DNA of 64,000 nucleotides, from assembly GCF_000209165.1 (NCBI RefSeq), contig NC_009042.1, forward strand, positions 744,001-808,000, given 5' to 3'. Position 1 is the first letter of the stretch. Each line of letters opens with the position of its first letter. The translations under genes and the position numbers were made by a program. This document shows positions 47,492-56,374 of the stretch, one piece after another. The stretch comes from Scheffersomyces stipitis CBS 6054 (lineage: Eukaryota; Ascomycota; Pichiomycetes; Serinales; Debaryomycetaceae). A model generated the notes under the pieces. That model searched no databases. It saw only the letters and a list, made by a program, of their open reading frames with translations, and was not told the DNA's origin.

Positions 47492-49726
47492 ATGAATGAT
47501 CTCTCGCAATACCTCTATTTCATCGAACAATCGCATCTCAACCAGTCCGCTGGCCGCATCGAAGCCTCCAAAAAAGATGCCATCGCTGCTATCAAAATCC
47601 TAAACACTTTAGCAAAGACCCTCGCGAAAGAAGATAAGTGTTACAACATTGTTCAGCAATTGTCTCGCTACACACTTGCCTACTATGACCAGATCGACAA
47701 AGACGGTTTATCCTTATCGACCAAGATGGAATGGCTAGGCTCAAAAAGCTACATGCCGCTTATTAGCTTCTCGAGCTCTTTGAATTCGGCTGATTCCAAG
47801 TTCATAGCGATAAACGAAATGTACATCGATCCAGATTCGAATCTCGAGCAGGTCCCGGATAGACTCTCTGTTGGGTTCAAAAATGTGACTATTCAACCTT
47901 TTGGATCGACTTCTCATGATTTAACTGACTTGTACCAGGACTTGCTAGCCAATTGTTCGTTTGTATCTTCGGTGTTGTCTATTGTGGATTCACAGGCAAA
48001 GACATCGCTCAAATTGCAAGACTTGATAAGTCCTCATGGCCCCAGCAATAAGTATAAGATAGTATTCAACTTCAATGGGGCTAGGCGTGTGGTTTGTGTG
48101 GATAGTAGGTTGCCGTTTCCAAATGTAGATCGTAGTCTTTTTCTTTCATCATTTTCTGACCACAGTCTATACTGGCCAGCAATGGTGGAAAAGGCTTTCT
48201 TGAAAGTCATGGGTGAAGGCTATGCCTTCAGCGGCTCAAATATGGCTATGGACACATACCTACTCTCAGGCTGGATTCCTGAGATCATCCGTATCAGGAA
48301 CAATATGCTCCCTCCTCAGTTCGAAACGCTCTGGAAATTGCTTCAAGAAGGTGAAGTTCTCTTGGGAGTTGGGACTGGTAAATTGAGTAACGAGCTTGCC
48401 AAGCAGTTGAATCTCATTTCGCATCATGATTATACAATGGTGTCAATGAATTCAGATGGATCAATAGTACTAAAGAATCCCTGGATAGAGCGGGAAAATA
48501 TCAATACCAGATTCATTACCATCGACGAATTCACTCATGTTAAGTCCCTCTATGTGAACTGGAAAAACAATTTCCGTATGTGTTCAAAAGTCACATTTAT
48601 ACATCGTGGCTCTTCAAAATATTTCTTTGAGAATCCACAGTATTCCATAACAAACAAGTCTGATGAAATTCAAGACGTGTGGTTACTCCTTGAACGACAC
48701 TTGCTGGGTGAGGACATTAGCATCAGACTAGGTGTATACAAGTCGGAAAATGGTGACAGAGTACTCATACCCAACCAGTTTGAATTCATCAATGCATCAG
48801 ATAGAGATACCAACAATAGGCTATACCTTGTGAAGTTGAAGATTGAACCTCGAAAATCGTATACGGCAGTAGTGACAAGTAGTTCGGGCTGTACATTCAC
48901 TTTGTCTTGCTTAAGTAATATCAATACCGACATCGTCAAAGCCAGATTTGCTAACCCTAATAGCTTACCAGTCCAAGAAGATGAATGGGATATTACAAAT
49001 TCAGGTGGAAACTGGTCCTTCTCCAGCTTCATAAATAATCCACAGTATTCTATTGAAATAACTGCTGAGTCGAATCTTCAACTTGCACTTTTCAGTAATT
49101 CTCCAAAGACTGTAGTGAACTTTCATTTGTTTCATTCCGAAAAGGGTAGTATAAACATTCCACTCAGAACCTTTGATAAGAAGAAATTATTGCTACATGA
49201 AAACTACAACGAAGGCTATCAAATCTACCATTTCAGGAACTTGCAGCCAGGCTATTATAAACTTGTACTATCTACTTTTGATGTTGGAGTACGGGACGGC
49301 TATCAGTTGCTTGCTAACTTTAGTGAGGTGAGTAGTGTCAAGATTTCCAAGATTTGGAATCATCTTGGGCTATTTACAGAGAAGAGGCAGATCGAATGGA
49401 GTAACTCCAACAGGTTCAAACTCCATTTTTCAGTTGACAACTTCAAATCCAAGATGACGTTTCACATTCAACACAGAAATGGTGCAAATGAATATGAGTC
49501 TCTGTCTAGCTATAGACCTGGAATAAGAGCGTCTATATTCCACGCTCGAACCCAAGCTCCGATACAAATCAACGAAAACTGGAGTGAGAGCTTGTACGGT
49601 GTCTTTGTGGACTGCTTCTTGGAATGGCCGGGAGAATTCATTCTCTTGGTTGAAAGGTTCGAACAGGGCCCAGGTCGATGTACTGTTGAAATTGGATCCA
49701 GTACGAAGTTTTCTCTAACAACGTAA
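47492..49726 (+). CDS. RIM13: Rim13 calpain-like cysteine protease of the pH-response pathway
   Basis: A 744-residue PalB/calpain-7-type protease. An N-terminal helical MIT-like region covers about residues 1-75. The calpain core has Cys155 in LLANCSFVSSV, His312 in HHDYTMV and Asn329 in LKNPW, all three triad residues present. Beta-rich calpain III-type domains (about residues 365-744) follow. In the Rim pathway alkaline pH recruits Rim13 with Rim20 and ESCRT-III (Snf7) to cleave and activate Rim101; in related pathogens this governs filamentation. Divergent from GPI10 and in tandem with OST3, 370 bp apart. The ATG at 47492 is the first in frame. Confidence 0.88.
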   Translation: MNDLSQYLYFIEQSHLNQSAGRIEASKKDAIAAIKILNTLAKTLAKEDKCYNIVQQLSRYTLAYYDQIDKDGLSLSTKMEWLGSKSYMPLISFSSSLNSADSKFIAINEMYIDPDSNLEQVPDRLSVGFKNVTIQPFGSTSHDLTDLYQDLLANCSFVSSVLSIVDSQAKTSLKLQDLISPHGPSNKYKIVFNFNGARRVVCVDSRLPFPNVDRSLFLSSFSDHSLYWPAMVEKAFLKVMGEGYAFSGSNMAMDTYLLSGWIPEIIRIRNNMLPPQFETLWKLLQEGEVLLGVGTGKLSNELAKQLNLISHHDYTMVSMNSDGSIVLKNPWIERENINTRFITIDEFTHVKSLYVNWKNNFRMCSKVTFIHRGSSKYFFENPQYSITNKSDEIQDVWLLLERHLLGEDISIRLGVYKSENGDRVLIPNQFEFINASDRDTNNRLYLVKLKIEPRKSYTAVVTSSSGCTFTLSCLSNINTDIVKARFANPNSLPVQEDEWDITNSGGNWSFSSFINNPQYSIEITAESNLQLALFSNSPKTVVNFHLFHSEKGSINIPLRTFDKKKLLLHENYNEGYQIYHFRNLQPGYYKLVLSTFDVGVRDGYQLLANFSEVSSVKISKIWNHLGLFTEKRQIEWSNSNRFKLHFSVDNFKSKMTFHIQHRNGANEYESLSSYRPGIRASIFHARTQAPIQINENWSESLYGVFVDCFLEWPGEFILLVERFEQGPGRCTVEIGSSTKFSLTT

Positions 49727-50096
49727 TATAGAGAACGACAAATAGTAGTTTTCCAATATAAAATATTTATTATTATAACATTAATTTTTCGCAGCCATTT
49801 CTCAGAAATTGAATCACCAAAATTGTAAGTTAAAATTATTTTTTAAAATCTTTCTAGTAACTTCAAGTTGATCGAGGCCAAGTAGACAGTAATAGAACAC
49901 AGCCTTCCTTGTTTAGGTGGATTTCATCTGTTTTAGGGATTTTGGCTTAGTTGTAAACTCTTGTACTGTTCACATATCCGACTCTCTCACGTGCGCATAC
50001 TAGTGCGTCCCCGGAAATATAATTAGTACGTGTTGAATTTTTCAGACTTAACAATCGTCAGCCACTTCTTTCTTTATCTAAGTTTAAACCACGAAA
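49727..50096. promoter_or_regulatory. RIM13 3' flank and OST3 promoter
   Basis: 370 bp. TTTTCGCAGCCATTT (near 49787) is a variant of the recurring TTTCGCAACC motif, and CACGTG (49988-49993) lies 104 bp before OST3. Confidence 0.5.
49988..49993. promoter_or_regulatory. CACGTG motif upstream of OST3
   Basis: CTCACGTGCG, about 105 bp upstream of the OST3 ATG. Confidence 0.4.
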
Positions 50097-51134
50097 ATGA
50101 AGTCAGGACTCTTACGCATATGTCTCGTGGTGTCCACATTGGTCTCATTTGTTCTTGGTGCACTTTCCAATTCTCAATTGCAATCGTTGGTCAAGTCTCA
50201 AGGCAGAACCAAAGTGATTACTCTCACTGATGAAAACTACGAACAAATCCTCAATGGACCCAGAGACTACTACTTGGTCGTTTTGTTGACCTCAGAGGCT
50301 CCACAAATCAACTGTGTATTATGTAAAGAGTTCCGTCCGGAATTCGAATTGTTGGCCAACTCGTGGGTTCAGGATCATCCTGACGGGTTAACCAAGAAAG
50401 AGTTGGAAATCAATGACGAGGACCCTCCATCCATTTTGCCTAAGAACGTCTATTTCCTTCGTTCCGAGTTCATGGAATCACGTAGCTTCTTCCAGATCTT
50501 TGCCTTAAACTCGATTCCCAAAGTTTTCCTCTTTCCTCCATCGGAAAAGGCTGGCCCCAATAACTTCATTGGTGAAGTGAAAGAATACCAATTCTTCGCA
50601 GGTAGCCATAGCGAATTGCTCAAAGCTTGGGTTTCCGACCAGACAGGCCATAAACTCAACATCTACATCCCAACTGACTACTACCGTATTGGAATCAACG
50701 TCTTTAGTGTAGTTACGTTGGTTCTGTTATTGGTTAGAGTCAGAAAGCAAGTCGCTTCCGTAGTCACATCACGTGTATTGTGGAGTGGACTTTCCTTAAT
50801 TGCTATCTTGTTATTGACTACCGGCTATATGTTCAACCAAATCCGAGGCGTTCCCTACCACAAGGAACATGAAAATGGCAAGATTGAGTACTTTATGCCA
50901 GGCCAGCAGAACCAGTTCGGTGTGGAAACCCAGATCGTGTCTTTTATCTACGGTATGCTCAGTTTGCTTGTCATAGTGTTGATCAAAAGAGTGCCAGAGA
51001 TCAAAAGTTCGAGTGTATTCTTGACGGCTGTCATCTTTGTGAGTACCTTGATCTTTTTATTTTACAGTCTTTTACTTTCCATTTTCGGAGTCAAGGGTGT
51101 AGGTTTCCCATACAAACTCCTTGAGCTCTTCTAG
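50097..51134 (+). CDS. OST3: Ost3/Ost6-type subunit of the oligosaccharyltransferase complex
   Basis: A 345-residue ER membrane protein. A signal peptide (about residues 1-21, ending LGA) leads to a lumenal thioredoxin-like domain with an active CVLC motif (Cys73-Cys76). Four hydrophobic segments follow (about 205-220, 230-248, 285-302, 308-330). Ost3 and Ost6 are alternative subunits of yeast OST that hold acceptor proteins through mixed disulfides, broadening the sites N-glycosylated; length and the CxxC favour Ost3. A CTG within the first membrane segment would be Ser. Tandem after RIM13; convergent with SNN1. Confidence 0.87.
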   Translation: MKSGLLRICLVVSTLVSFVLGALSNSQLQSLVKSQGRTKVITLTDENYEQILNGPRDYYLVVLLTSEAPQINCVLCKEFRPEFELLANSWVQDHPDGLTKKELEINDEDPPSILPKNVYFLRSEFMESRSFFQIFALNSIPKVFLFPPSEKAGPNNFIGEVKEYQFFAGSHSELLKAWVSDQTGHKLNIYIPTDYYRIGINVFSVVTLVLLLVRVRKQVASVVTSRVLWSGLSLIAILLLTTGYMFNQIRGVPYHKEHENGKIEYFMPGQQNQFGVETQIVSFIYGMLSLLVIVLIKRVPEIKSSSVFLTAVIFVSTLIFLFYSLLLSIFGVKGVGFPYKLLELF

Positions 51135-51304
51135 TATACATGTCTATAGATATTCAAAATACTATACAATCATTGCTTCGTAAACGCCTTCATCTTTGTA
51201 GATTTGTAGCTCTGCCGCTCTTGATGCAGCTTCAATTATTTGGTGCTCCTTTTGTCAATATTAGCATAATGTTTTCACGGTTGTGGCCTCTATGCTTTAG
51301 ATTA

Positions 51305-51634
51305 TTATTGTAGTGATTCTTGCAACTTTTCGTTCATTTTCTCTATCCTGGTCTCAACCTTTCCGAGAGTCTTCATCGATGCCAATAACAGCCGGCGTAG
51401 CTCTTTGACACGGTTGAAATGGCTGGTCAATTCCTTGTCGTCTACAATATTTTGGTCTTCTAGTACTACCCGTTGGAAGCTGAGAAGTCTGTCCTCAATG
51501 ATCTTTAGCCGAGTCAAAAGAATGAGCTGCGATTGATCGAGCTGTTCGAAGTTTTCGTTGAGATTATCTAGCGGACCCAGAAGAAGCGTGTGTGCTGTTA
51601 CTTCGAGTGGATGAAGATCGTTTGGTTCTTCCAT
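51305..51634 (-). CDS. SNN1: Snn1/snapin-like subunit of the BLOC-1 complex
   Basis: A 109-residue, largely coiled-coil protein, near the length of S. cerevisiae Snn1 (102). The N-terminal block HPLEVTAHTLLLGPLDNL, then the QSQLILLTRL heptads, matches Snn1's HP-E-S---L-LD-L pattern and its ESQALLI helix. Yeast BLOC-1 (Bli1, Bls1, Cnl1, Kxd1, Snn1, Vab2) is endosomal and helps the Rab5 GAP Msb3 act. Short fungal coiled coils are easily confused, but the N-terminal match is specific. It is divergent from the ROG1-type gene, and its stop lies 170 bp from the OST3 stop. Confidence 0.72.
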   Translation of the reverse strand: MEEPNDLHPLEVTAHTLLLGPLDNLNENFEQLDQSQLILLTRLKIIEDRLLSFQRVVLEDQNIVDDKELTSHFNRVKELRRLLLASMKTLGKVETRIEKMNEKLQESLQ

Positions 51635-52192
51635 TATATATGAATACTGAAATATGTCTGAGAATAAAAATTGTCTGAAAAATACACGTCTTGGAGTTGA
51701 TATTGATGAAATGACACTGAGACTTGTTATAGAATTATGGATTTCACTGCTGGATATTGACGAGGCACTGTTTATTTATATTATGGAAGATTTGTCTGAT
51801 TTCCATGATTCCTTAGGGTCCGCTAGAGTCTGCAGAACTCCGCACACCCAGAAAATGCCCCATTTTCACTCCCATAGTTAAGAACTAGAGAATCACATTC
51901 TTCAAAGAATCATAAAAGAATTCGGCCGGCTTCTATCCCATAATAGTAAACTGCAACACATTACTTTACTTATCATAATGTTCCAGGATTGACCTCTAAA
52001 CCATCAGTTTATCTCTAACAATGATATTCTTGTAAAATCACATGCTCCTTGGCACATGACCAATGACTAGAAGTATCAGGTAGCCTTATTTCACCTTGAA
52101 TTCTTCTTTTTAATCTTGAATCCTTATGGTGTAACTGCAGTGAGTCCTCAGTTGTCGCCCTAATTGAACCGCTGTCGTCCTCATCGAAGTTC
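51635..52192. promoter_or_regulatory. Shared upstream region of SNN1 and the ROG1-type gene
   Basis: 558 bp. A minus-strand ATG at 52194, overlapping the lipase ATG, opens a 59-codon frame down to 52015 with protein-like composition. It has no known relative and would leave the lipase gene without a free promoter; I do not call it. Confidence 0.45.
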
Positions 52193-54628
52193 ATGAGTTC
52201 TCCCAAACAGCCGGACCGTCTTCTCTACCGACAGACCCGGTCTGTCAAGGCTGGACAGGTAGAGCGATTCAAGATCCATTACACACCATATCAAGAAAGT
52301 GTCGGAATTGCTGGCAACAATTCTTTTACAGATTCAGGGTCAGGAACTACTACCAACACAGAATCAAAGAAGCTGAGAGCAAATTCTTATTCAAATTCTA
52401 GCGATATTACTGATGCTGCAATATTAGCACCCCCAGCTTCACTATGGGTGAAAATTAGAAACGTAGAAAACATCGCTATGCGAGCTGCGTTTTTGGCAGG
52501 TCCTCACATTTTGTATGTGGATTGTAGACTGGACGAATACGATCAAAACAAGAAGTGCTTTATCACGGCAGACCAGCCCGTGTACGAGCCGCAATTGCTC
52601 CCAGGACAGCTGTTCTACGCTCAGTTGTCGTGCCATACCATCAAAAATAGCTATAGTTGGGTTGTGGACGTGGTTTCTCAAATTATCTTCAATAATACCA
52701 TAGATGTAGACTTTGAGATCATGATTGGTACTTCAAAGGCAATCCTCCACGATTGTTCAAATCCCGACAACAAGGTAGTGAATGCTGATAAGACTGGCAC
52801 CTTTGTATCAACAGAGTTACTCAATGTATCCAACCAAGATACTTTCGATCTCTGGAATCTCCCTGTGCCTGATGCCACCAGACCGATCCACTTGGTGATT
52901 TTGACCCACGGATTGCACTCCAATGTTACGACCGATATGCTATATTTGAAGGAACAGATTGATAACCAGGATAATGGTAAAGACAATGTCGTTGTCAAGG
53001 GATATATGGGCAATATTGGTAAGACTGAGAGAGGTATCAAATACCTTGGAAGTAGAGTGGCTGAATTTGTTGTAGACCTCGTGACTAACAACGAATCATT
53101 CAACAATGGCAGAGTGACCAAGATCTCGTTTATAGGTCATTCCTTAGGAGGTTTGGTGCAAACATTTGCTATAGCATATTTGCAGGTGAACTTTCCCACG
53201 TTTTTTAGGACTATTCGTCCTATCAACTTCATCGCTCTCGCCTCTCCAATGTTGGGTATAGTTAACGAGAACCCGGTGTATATCAGGCTAGCACTTTTGG
53301 CGGGTGTTGTAGGAATAACTGGTCGCGACATGGGATTGAAGTTCGTGGAGGCCGATGGGAAACCATTGCTCCTTTTGCTTCCTTCAGGGCCAACTCATCA
53401 GGTATTGAAGCGTTTCGCAAGACGAACTGTCTATTCCAATGCTGTCAATGACGGAATAGTTCCAATGAGAACATCCTCGCTCCTATTTTTGGATTATAGA
53501 GGCATTCTTCAGATTGTAAATTCTCCACAAGCTACAACACCAGAACGAGCTGATGACCCAAAAACGACTATAGTGCCAACTTCGCTAATGATAGAAGAAC
53601 AGGAAACTCCCGTACTCCTGCCAGTACAAGCTATGCTTTCATATTTGTTGCCTCAGAAACAGTCAAAGAAAGCTGACATTCAGAGATTTCAGACTAAGGA
53701 AGTTAGCGGTAGCACCAGTGGAGAAACACTCGATGTTTTCCCCACAGTTGGTGTATTGGAAACGGCAGCATCATTGATTTTGCCTCCATTACCTTCTCTC
53801 AAGTTCATCACCAATCCCGACGCTCGTGTAGATCCCATTGTTCACGATAAGGTGTATAGTGAAGACGATTTGCCACCATCAAATGACAGTGAGTCAGCGT
53901 TGCAGCAGACAGAAAATGCTGTGCAACAGAGCATTAGCCACAGATTAAGTATGGACCTTGTTTCATTTCCTGAGATCAGGAAGCGCTTGCTCAGTACAAT
54001 AGACTATGATGTAGAGCACCTAGAAGAGGAGATAGCCAGAGAGTATCACAAGGACATGACCTGGCGTAAAGTCGTAGTCAAGCTCAAGGCTGATGCCCAC
54101 AATAGCATCATTGTCAGACGAAGGTTTGCTAATGCCTATGGATGGCCAGTAATTGACCACTTGGTAAAGAACCATTTTGCAATTGAAGACGAAGAGCCAG
54201 AAGCAACCCAAGAGACAGGTACAGAAATAGAAATAAGTAAGCAAGAAGACGAAGAGGACGATCTTGGTCTTTCGACTATCGTCTCTCGAGATCTCATTAC
54301 TCGTCAGAATAAGGAAATTGATCTGGTGAGTGTGGATGAGAATGAAATCTGCGAGCACCACTGGATCAACTCTAAAGACAGCAGTAACGCTCTATTTTCC
54401 GTAGGACCCACCGGAATGTTAGCAGAAGTTACAGAAATGGTTGGAAATATCCGTGATCAGATCTACAATTACGGTGTACAACAACCAAATCAAATCAAGG
54501 CGGATGGCGTGGAAGGAGTTGCATCGTTGGAAGTTAATGAAGTACAATTAGCAACACCAAGATCAACGGAATTCGATAGCACTGACGAATTAGGAATTGC
54601 AAAGAGAGTCATGGGTGGGTTTATTTAA
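52193..54628 (+). CDS. ROG1: Rog1-type serine lipase (DUF676)
   Basis: An 811-residue protein. Residues 1-180 form a beta-rich, C2-like N-terminal region. The DUF676 alpha/beta-hydrolase domain runs from about 230 to 440: LVILTHGLHSN (oxyanion), YLGSRVAEFV, nucleophile elbow FIGHSLGGLVQ with Ser317, then FIALASPMLG, and VYSNAVNDGIVPMRTS supplying the acid. The C-terminal 350 residues are acidic and partly coiled coil. It fits the Rog1 / YDL109C / YGL144C family; S. cerevisiae Rog1 has monoacylglycerol lipase activity. Domain and length fit Rog1 best, but paralog assignment is uncertain. The ATG at 52193 is the first in frame. Confidence 0.7.
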   Translation: MSSPKQPDRLLYRQTRSVKAGQVERFKIHYTPYQESVGIAGNNSFTDSGSGTTTNTESKKLRANSYSNSSDITDAAILAPPASLWVKIRNVENIAMRAAFLAGPHILYVDCRLDEYDQNKKCFITADQPVYEPQLLPGQLFYAQLSCHTIKNSYSWVVDVVSQIIFNNTIDVDFEIMIGTSKAILHDCSNPDNKVVNADKTGTFVSTELLNVSNQDTFDLWNLPVPDATRPIHLVILTHGLHSNVTTDMLYLKEQIDNQDNGKDNVVVKGYMGNIGKTERGIKYLGSRVAEFVVDLVTNNESFNNGRVTKISFIGHSLGGLVQTFAIAYLQVNFPTFFRTIRPINFIALASPMLGIVNENPVYIRLALLAGVVGITGRDMGLKFVEADGKPLLLLLPSGPTHQVLKRFARRTVYSNAVNDGIVPMRTSSLLFLDYRGILQIVNSPQATTPERADDPKTTIVPTSLMIEEQETPVLLPVQAMLSYLLPQKQSKKADIQRFQTKEVSGSTSGETLDVFPTVGVLETAASLILPPLPSLKFITNPDARVDPIVHDKVYSEDDLPPSNDSESALQQTENAVQQSISHRLSMDLVSFPEIRKRLLSTIDYDVEHLEEEIAREYHKDMTWRKVVVKLKADAHNSIIVRRRFANAYGWPVIDHLVKNHFAIEDEEPEATQETGTEIEISKQEDEEDDLGLSTIVSRDLITRQNKEIDLVSVDENEICEHHWINSKDSSNALFSVGPTGMLAEVTEMVGNIRDQIYNYGVQQPNQIKADGVEGVASLEVNEVQLATPRSTEFDSTDELGIAKRVMGGFI

Positions 54629-54868
54629 AATGAGAATTTTCTGATACATAGTACAACGTAGTATATAGGTTTTTGATAGAATGTACAAGGTAACGAAATT
54701 TTGTCTATTGTATTTCTACTCCATAGGCTAATGTACAAAAGATACCCCTATTGGTATCAGTATTGAATCATATAGATTCTTTGTTGCTTTCTACTCTCTT
54801 CTACTATCCATCTCCTTTACTTTCGCCATTGTTTCATTTTCTCTTTCTTGCTGGCCTTCTAGTATATT
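54629..54868. other. 3' intergenic region between the ROG1-type gene and RPC17
   Basis: 240 bp, pyrimidine-rich on the plus strand, between convergent stops. Confidence 0.45.
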
Positions 54869-55357
54869 CTATTCTTGTTCTATTTCTTCCTCTTCTGCTC
54901 CTTCTTCTTCTTCTTCCTCCTCCTCTTCTTCCGTAGGGAATAACTCATTAATTTTTTCAAGAATATTGTTACATATCTGTTCATCAAAACGTTGGTCACA
55001 TTCCTCAACTATCGAATACAACGTGACCATGGATCTCGGCAATGAGTTGACAATCTGTAATTTTTCAACTTTCATCAATTCGTAATTATTCAAGAATTGC
55101 ACCAACTCAGAAAACTTTTCTGTTGAATCGATGGAAGCAGTGGCAGAGTTGCTCACGTAAGACAAGATGTCTCTGGTAATCACTTCCAAATTGACTCCAC
55201 AAGCTGCAAACCTCTTCTTGTTCTTTCTCTTATCGTTGTGAAGATCTTGTTCATCTTCTTTGGTGAAAGTCCAGTTGTATTTCTTTTTTATTTCCTTGAG
55301 ATGTTCTGCAACTTCGTAGTTGGAAAGAAAGCTGTCACGCTCCTTGAGGACCTTCAT
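54869..55357 (-). CDS. RPC17: Rpc17 subunit of RNA polymerase III
   Basis: A 162-residue stalk subunit, matching Rpc17 in size (161 in S. cerevisiae). The start MKVLKERDSFLSNYEVAEHL and the late block KVEKLQIVNSLPRSMVTLYS, then IVEECDQRF, are diagnostic. With Rpc25 it forms the polymerase III stalk (like Rpb4/7) that contacts TFIIIB subunit Brf1 at initiation. Unlike the S. cerevisiae protein, this one ends in a Glu run of over a dozen residues encoded by a GAA/GAG microsatellite. The HRDC-like core (about 60-145) precedes it. Divergent from the OB-fold gene across 416 bp. Confidence 0.9.
   Translation of the reverse strand: MKVLKERDSFLSNYEVAEHLKEIKKKYNWTFTKEDEQDLHNDKRKNKKRFAACGVNLEVITRDILSYVSNSATASIDSTEKFSELVQFLNNYELMKVEKLQIVNSLPRSMVTLYSIVEECDQRFDEQICNNILEKINELFPTEEEEEEEEEEGAEEEEIEQE
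54885..54934 (-). repeat. RPC17: GAA/GAG microsatellite at the end of RPC17
   Basis: Encodes the terminal poly-Glu tail interrupted by GA; likely to vary in length. Confidence 0.65.
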
Positions 55358-55773
55358 TCTACAGTGGTTTAGCTATTCAGCCTCTCTCTGGCCAGTGAAG
55401 ATATAGTTCATAATTGTCACTTCTAGAAATCAAATCCATCTCATATTGAAGCCGGTGTGCAGGAAGTGAATAAATATTTGTGTGGAATTTTTGTATGGAA
55501 TTCAAGGTGCTCTTAGAATATCAAGTTTACATGAGATATCAAGTGAATTGGACATGGCTGTAGATTTCATTACAGAGAATTGAAAGGTGCCTTTTCCAGT
55601 CTAAAAAGCGTGAAATTCTTTCAACAGTTCTTTGTCCAATTTACCCTTCCTACTTAACACTTAAATGTCAATTTTGCATACGATCAATTTGTATCTACAA
55701 TCAGTTGCTGTGCGATTTTATATTCAACGTTAATCTCTTTCTTCTGTTCTTCATTACTGTAGCTCGGCATGTC
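55358..55773. promoter_or_regulatory. Shared upstream region of RPC17 and the OB-fold gene
   Basis: 416 bp. No PAC box is seen, although RNA polymerase III genes often have one. A two-codon upstream frame ATGTCATGA begins at 55769 and overlaps the next start. Confidence 0.5.
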
Positions 55774-56142
55774 ATGACGAAGATTGTGTTAGACCCTGGT
55801 GGTTTGCAAAGACAATTTCCTGACTCGGTGACTGTGAGAGTCAGACTTATAGTACAAGTTATAGAGTATAGAGAAGAAGACGCGGTTTTGGTAGTAGGCA
55901 GAATGCCCAATTTGAAGGGACTCGTAGAAACCACCGAAGAGTCAGACTTTCTAGACGTTGACATTCGCCCAGTTCTCGGGGATTTGAAGCCAGAAGTCAC
56001 GTACAGCGGAACGTTGGTGAACATCGAGGGTTTGTTCGATGGAAACGATCTCTCCGTATTTGCTTGCTTTCCATTGTCAGTTTTCACACCACAGCAGCTC
56101 CAGACTTTGGTGCAAATGAGTACATTGGCAGATTTGCCATAA
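55774..56142 (+). CDS. Small OB-fold-like protein, TEN1-like candidate
   Basis: A 122-residue protein starting MTKIVLDPGGL. Alternating hydrophobic strands (VTVRVRLIVQVIEY, DAVLVVGRM, LDVDIRPVL, then a YSGTLVNIEGLF segment and LSVFACF) and a final helix (PQQLQTLVQM) are laid out like an OB fold. The size and the GTLVNIEG strand suit Ten1, the smallest subunit of the CST telomere complex with Cdc13 and Stn1; Rfa3 of RPA is the main alternative. Ten1 proteins diverge fast, so this is a structure-based guess. The frame is open to a TTG at 55705 but lacks an earlier ATG. A two-codon upstream frame overlaps its start. Confidence 0.65.
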   Translation: MTKIVLDPGGLQRQFPDSVTVRVRLIVQVIEYREEDAVLVVGRMPNLKGLVETTEESDFLDVDIRPVLGDLKPEVTYSGTLVNIEGLFDGNDLSVFACFPLSVFTPQQLQTLVQMSTLADLP

Positions 56143-56374
56143 ATCAATCCTATAGTAGTATTACGGCACTTGGGTCTTGTGTTAGATAGCGAAGGTTCGA
56201 AAGCATTGTATTACGGTATAGCATTGGGATATTTATATAGACCCTTATATATTCTACTACTTTATAACTAGTAAGTAATAATTCTATGTTCATGTCTTTT
56301 GGCTTCTATTCTTCTCGTCTTCTCTACATCGTATCTCCAATCGCCAACTAGAGGAGTATATCTCGTCGTTGGGG
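56143..56374. other. 3' intergenic region between the OB-fold gene and the zinc-cluster gene
   Basis: 232 AT-rich bp between convergent stops; nothing further recognised. Confidence 0.45.
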
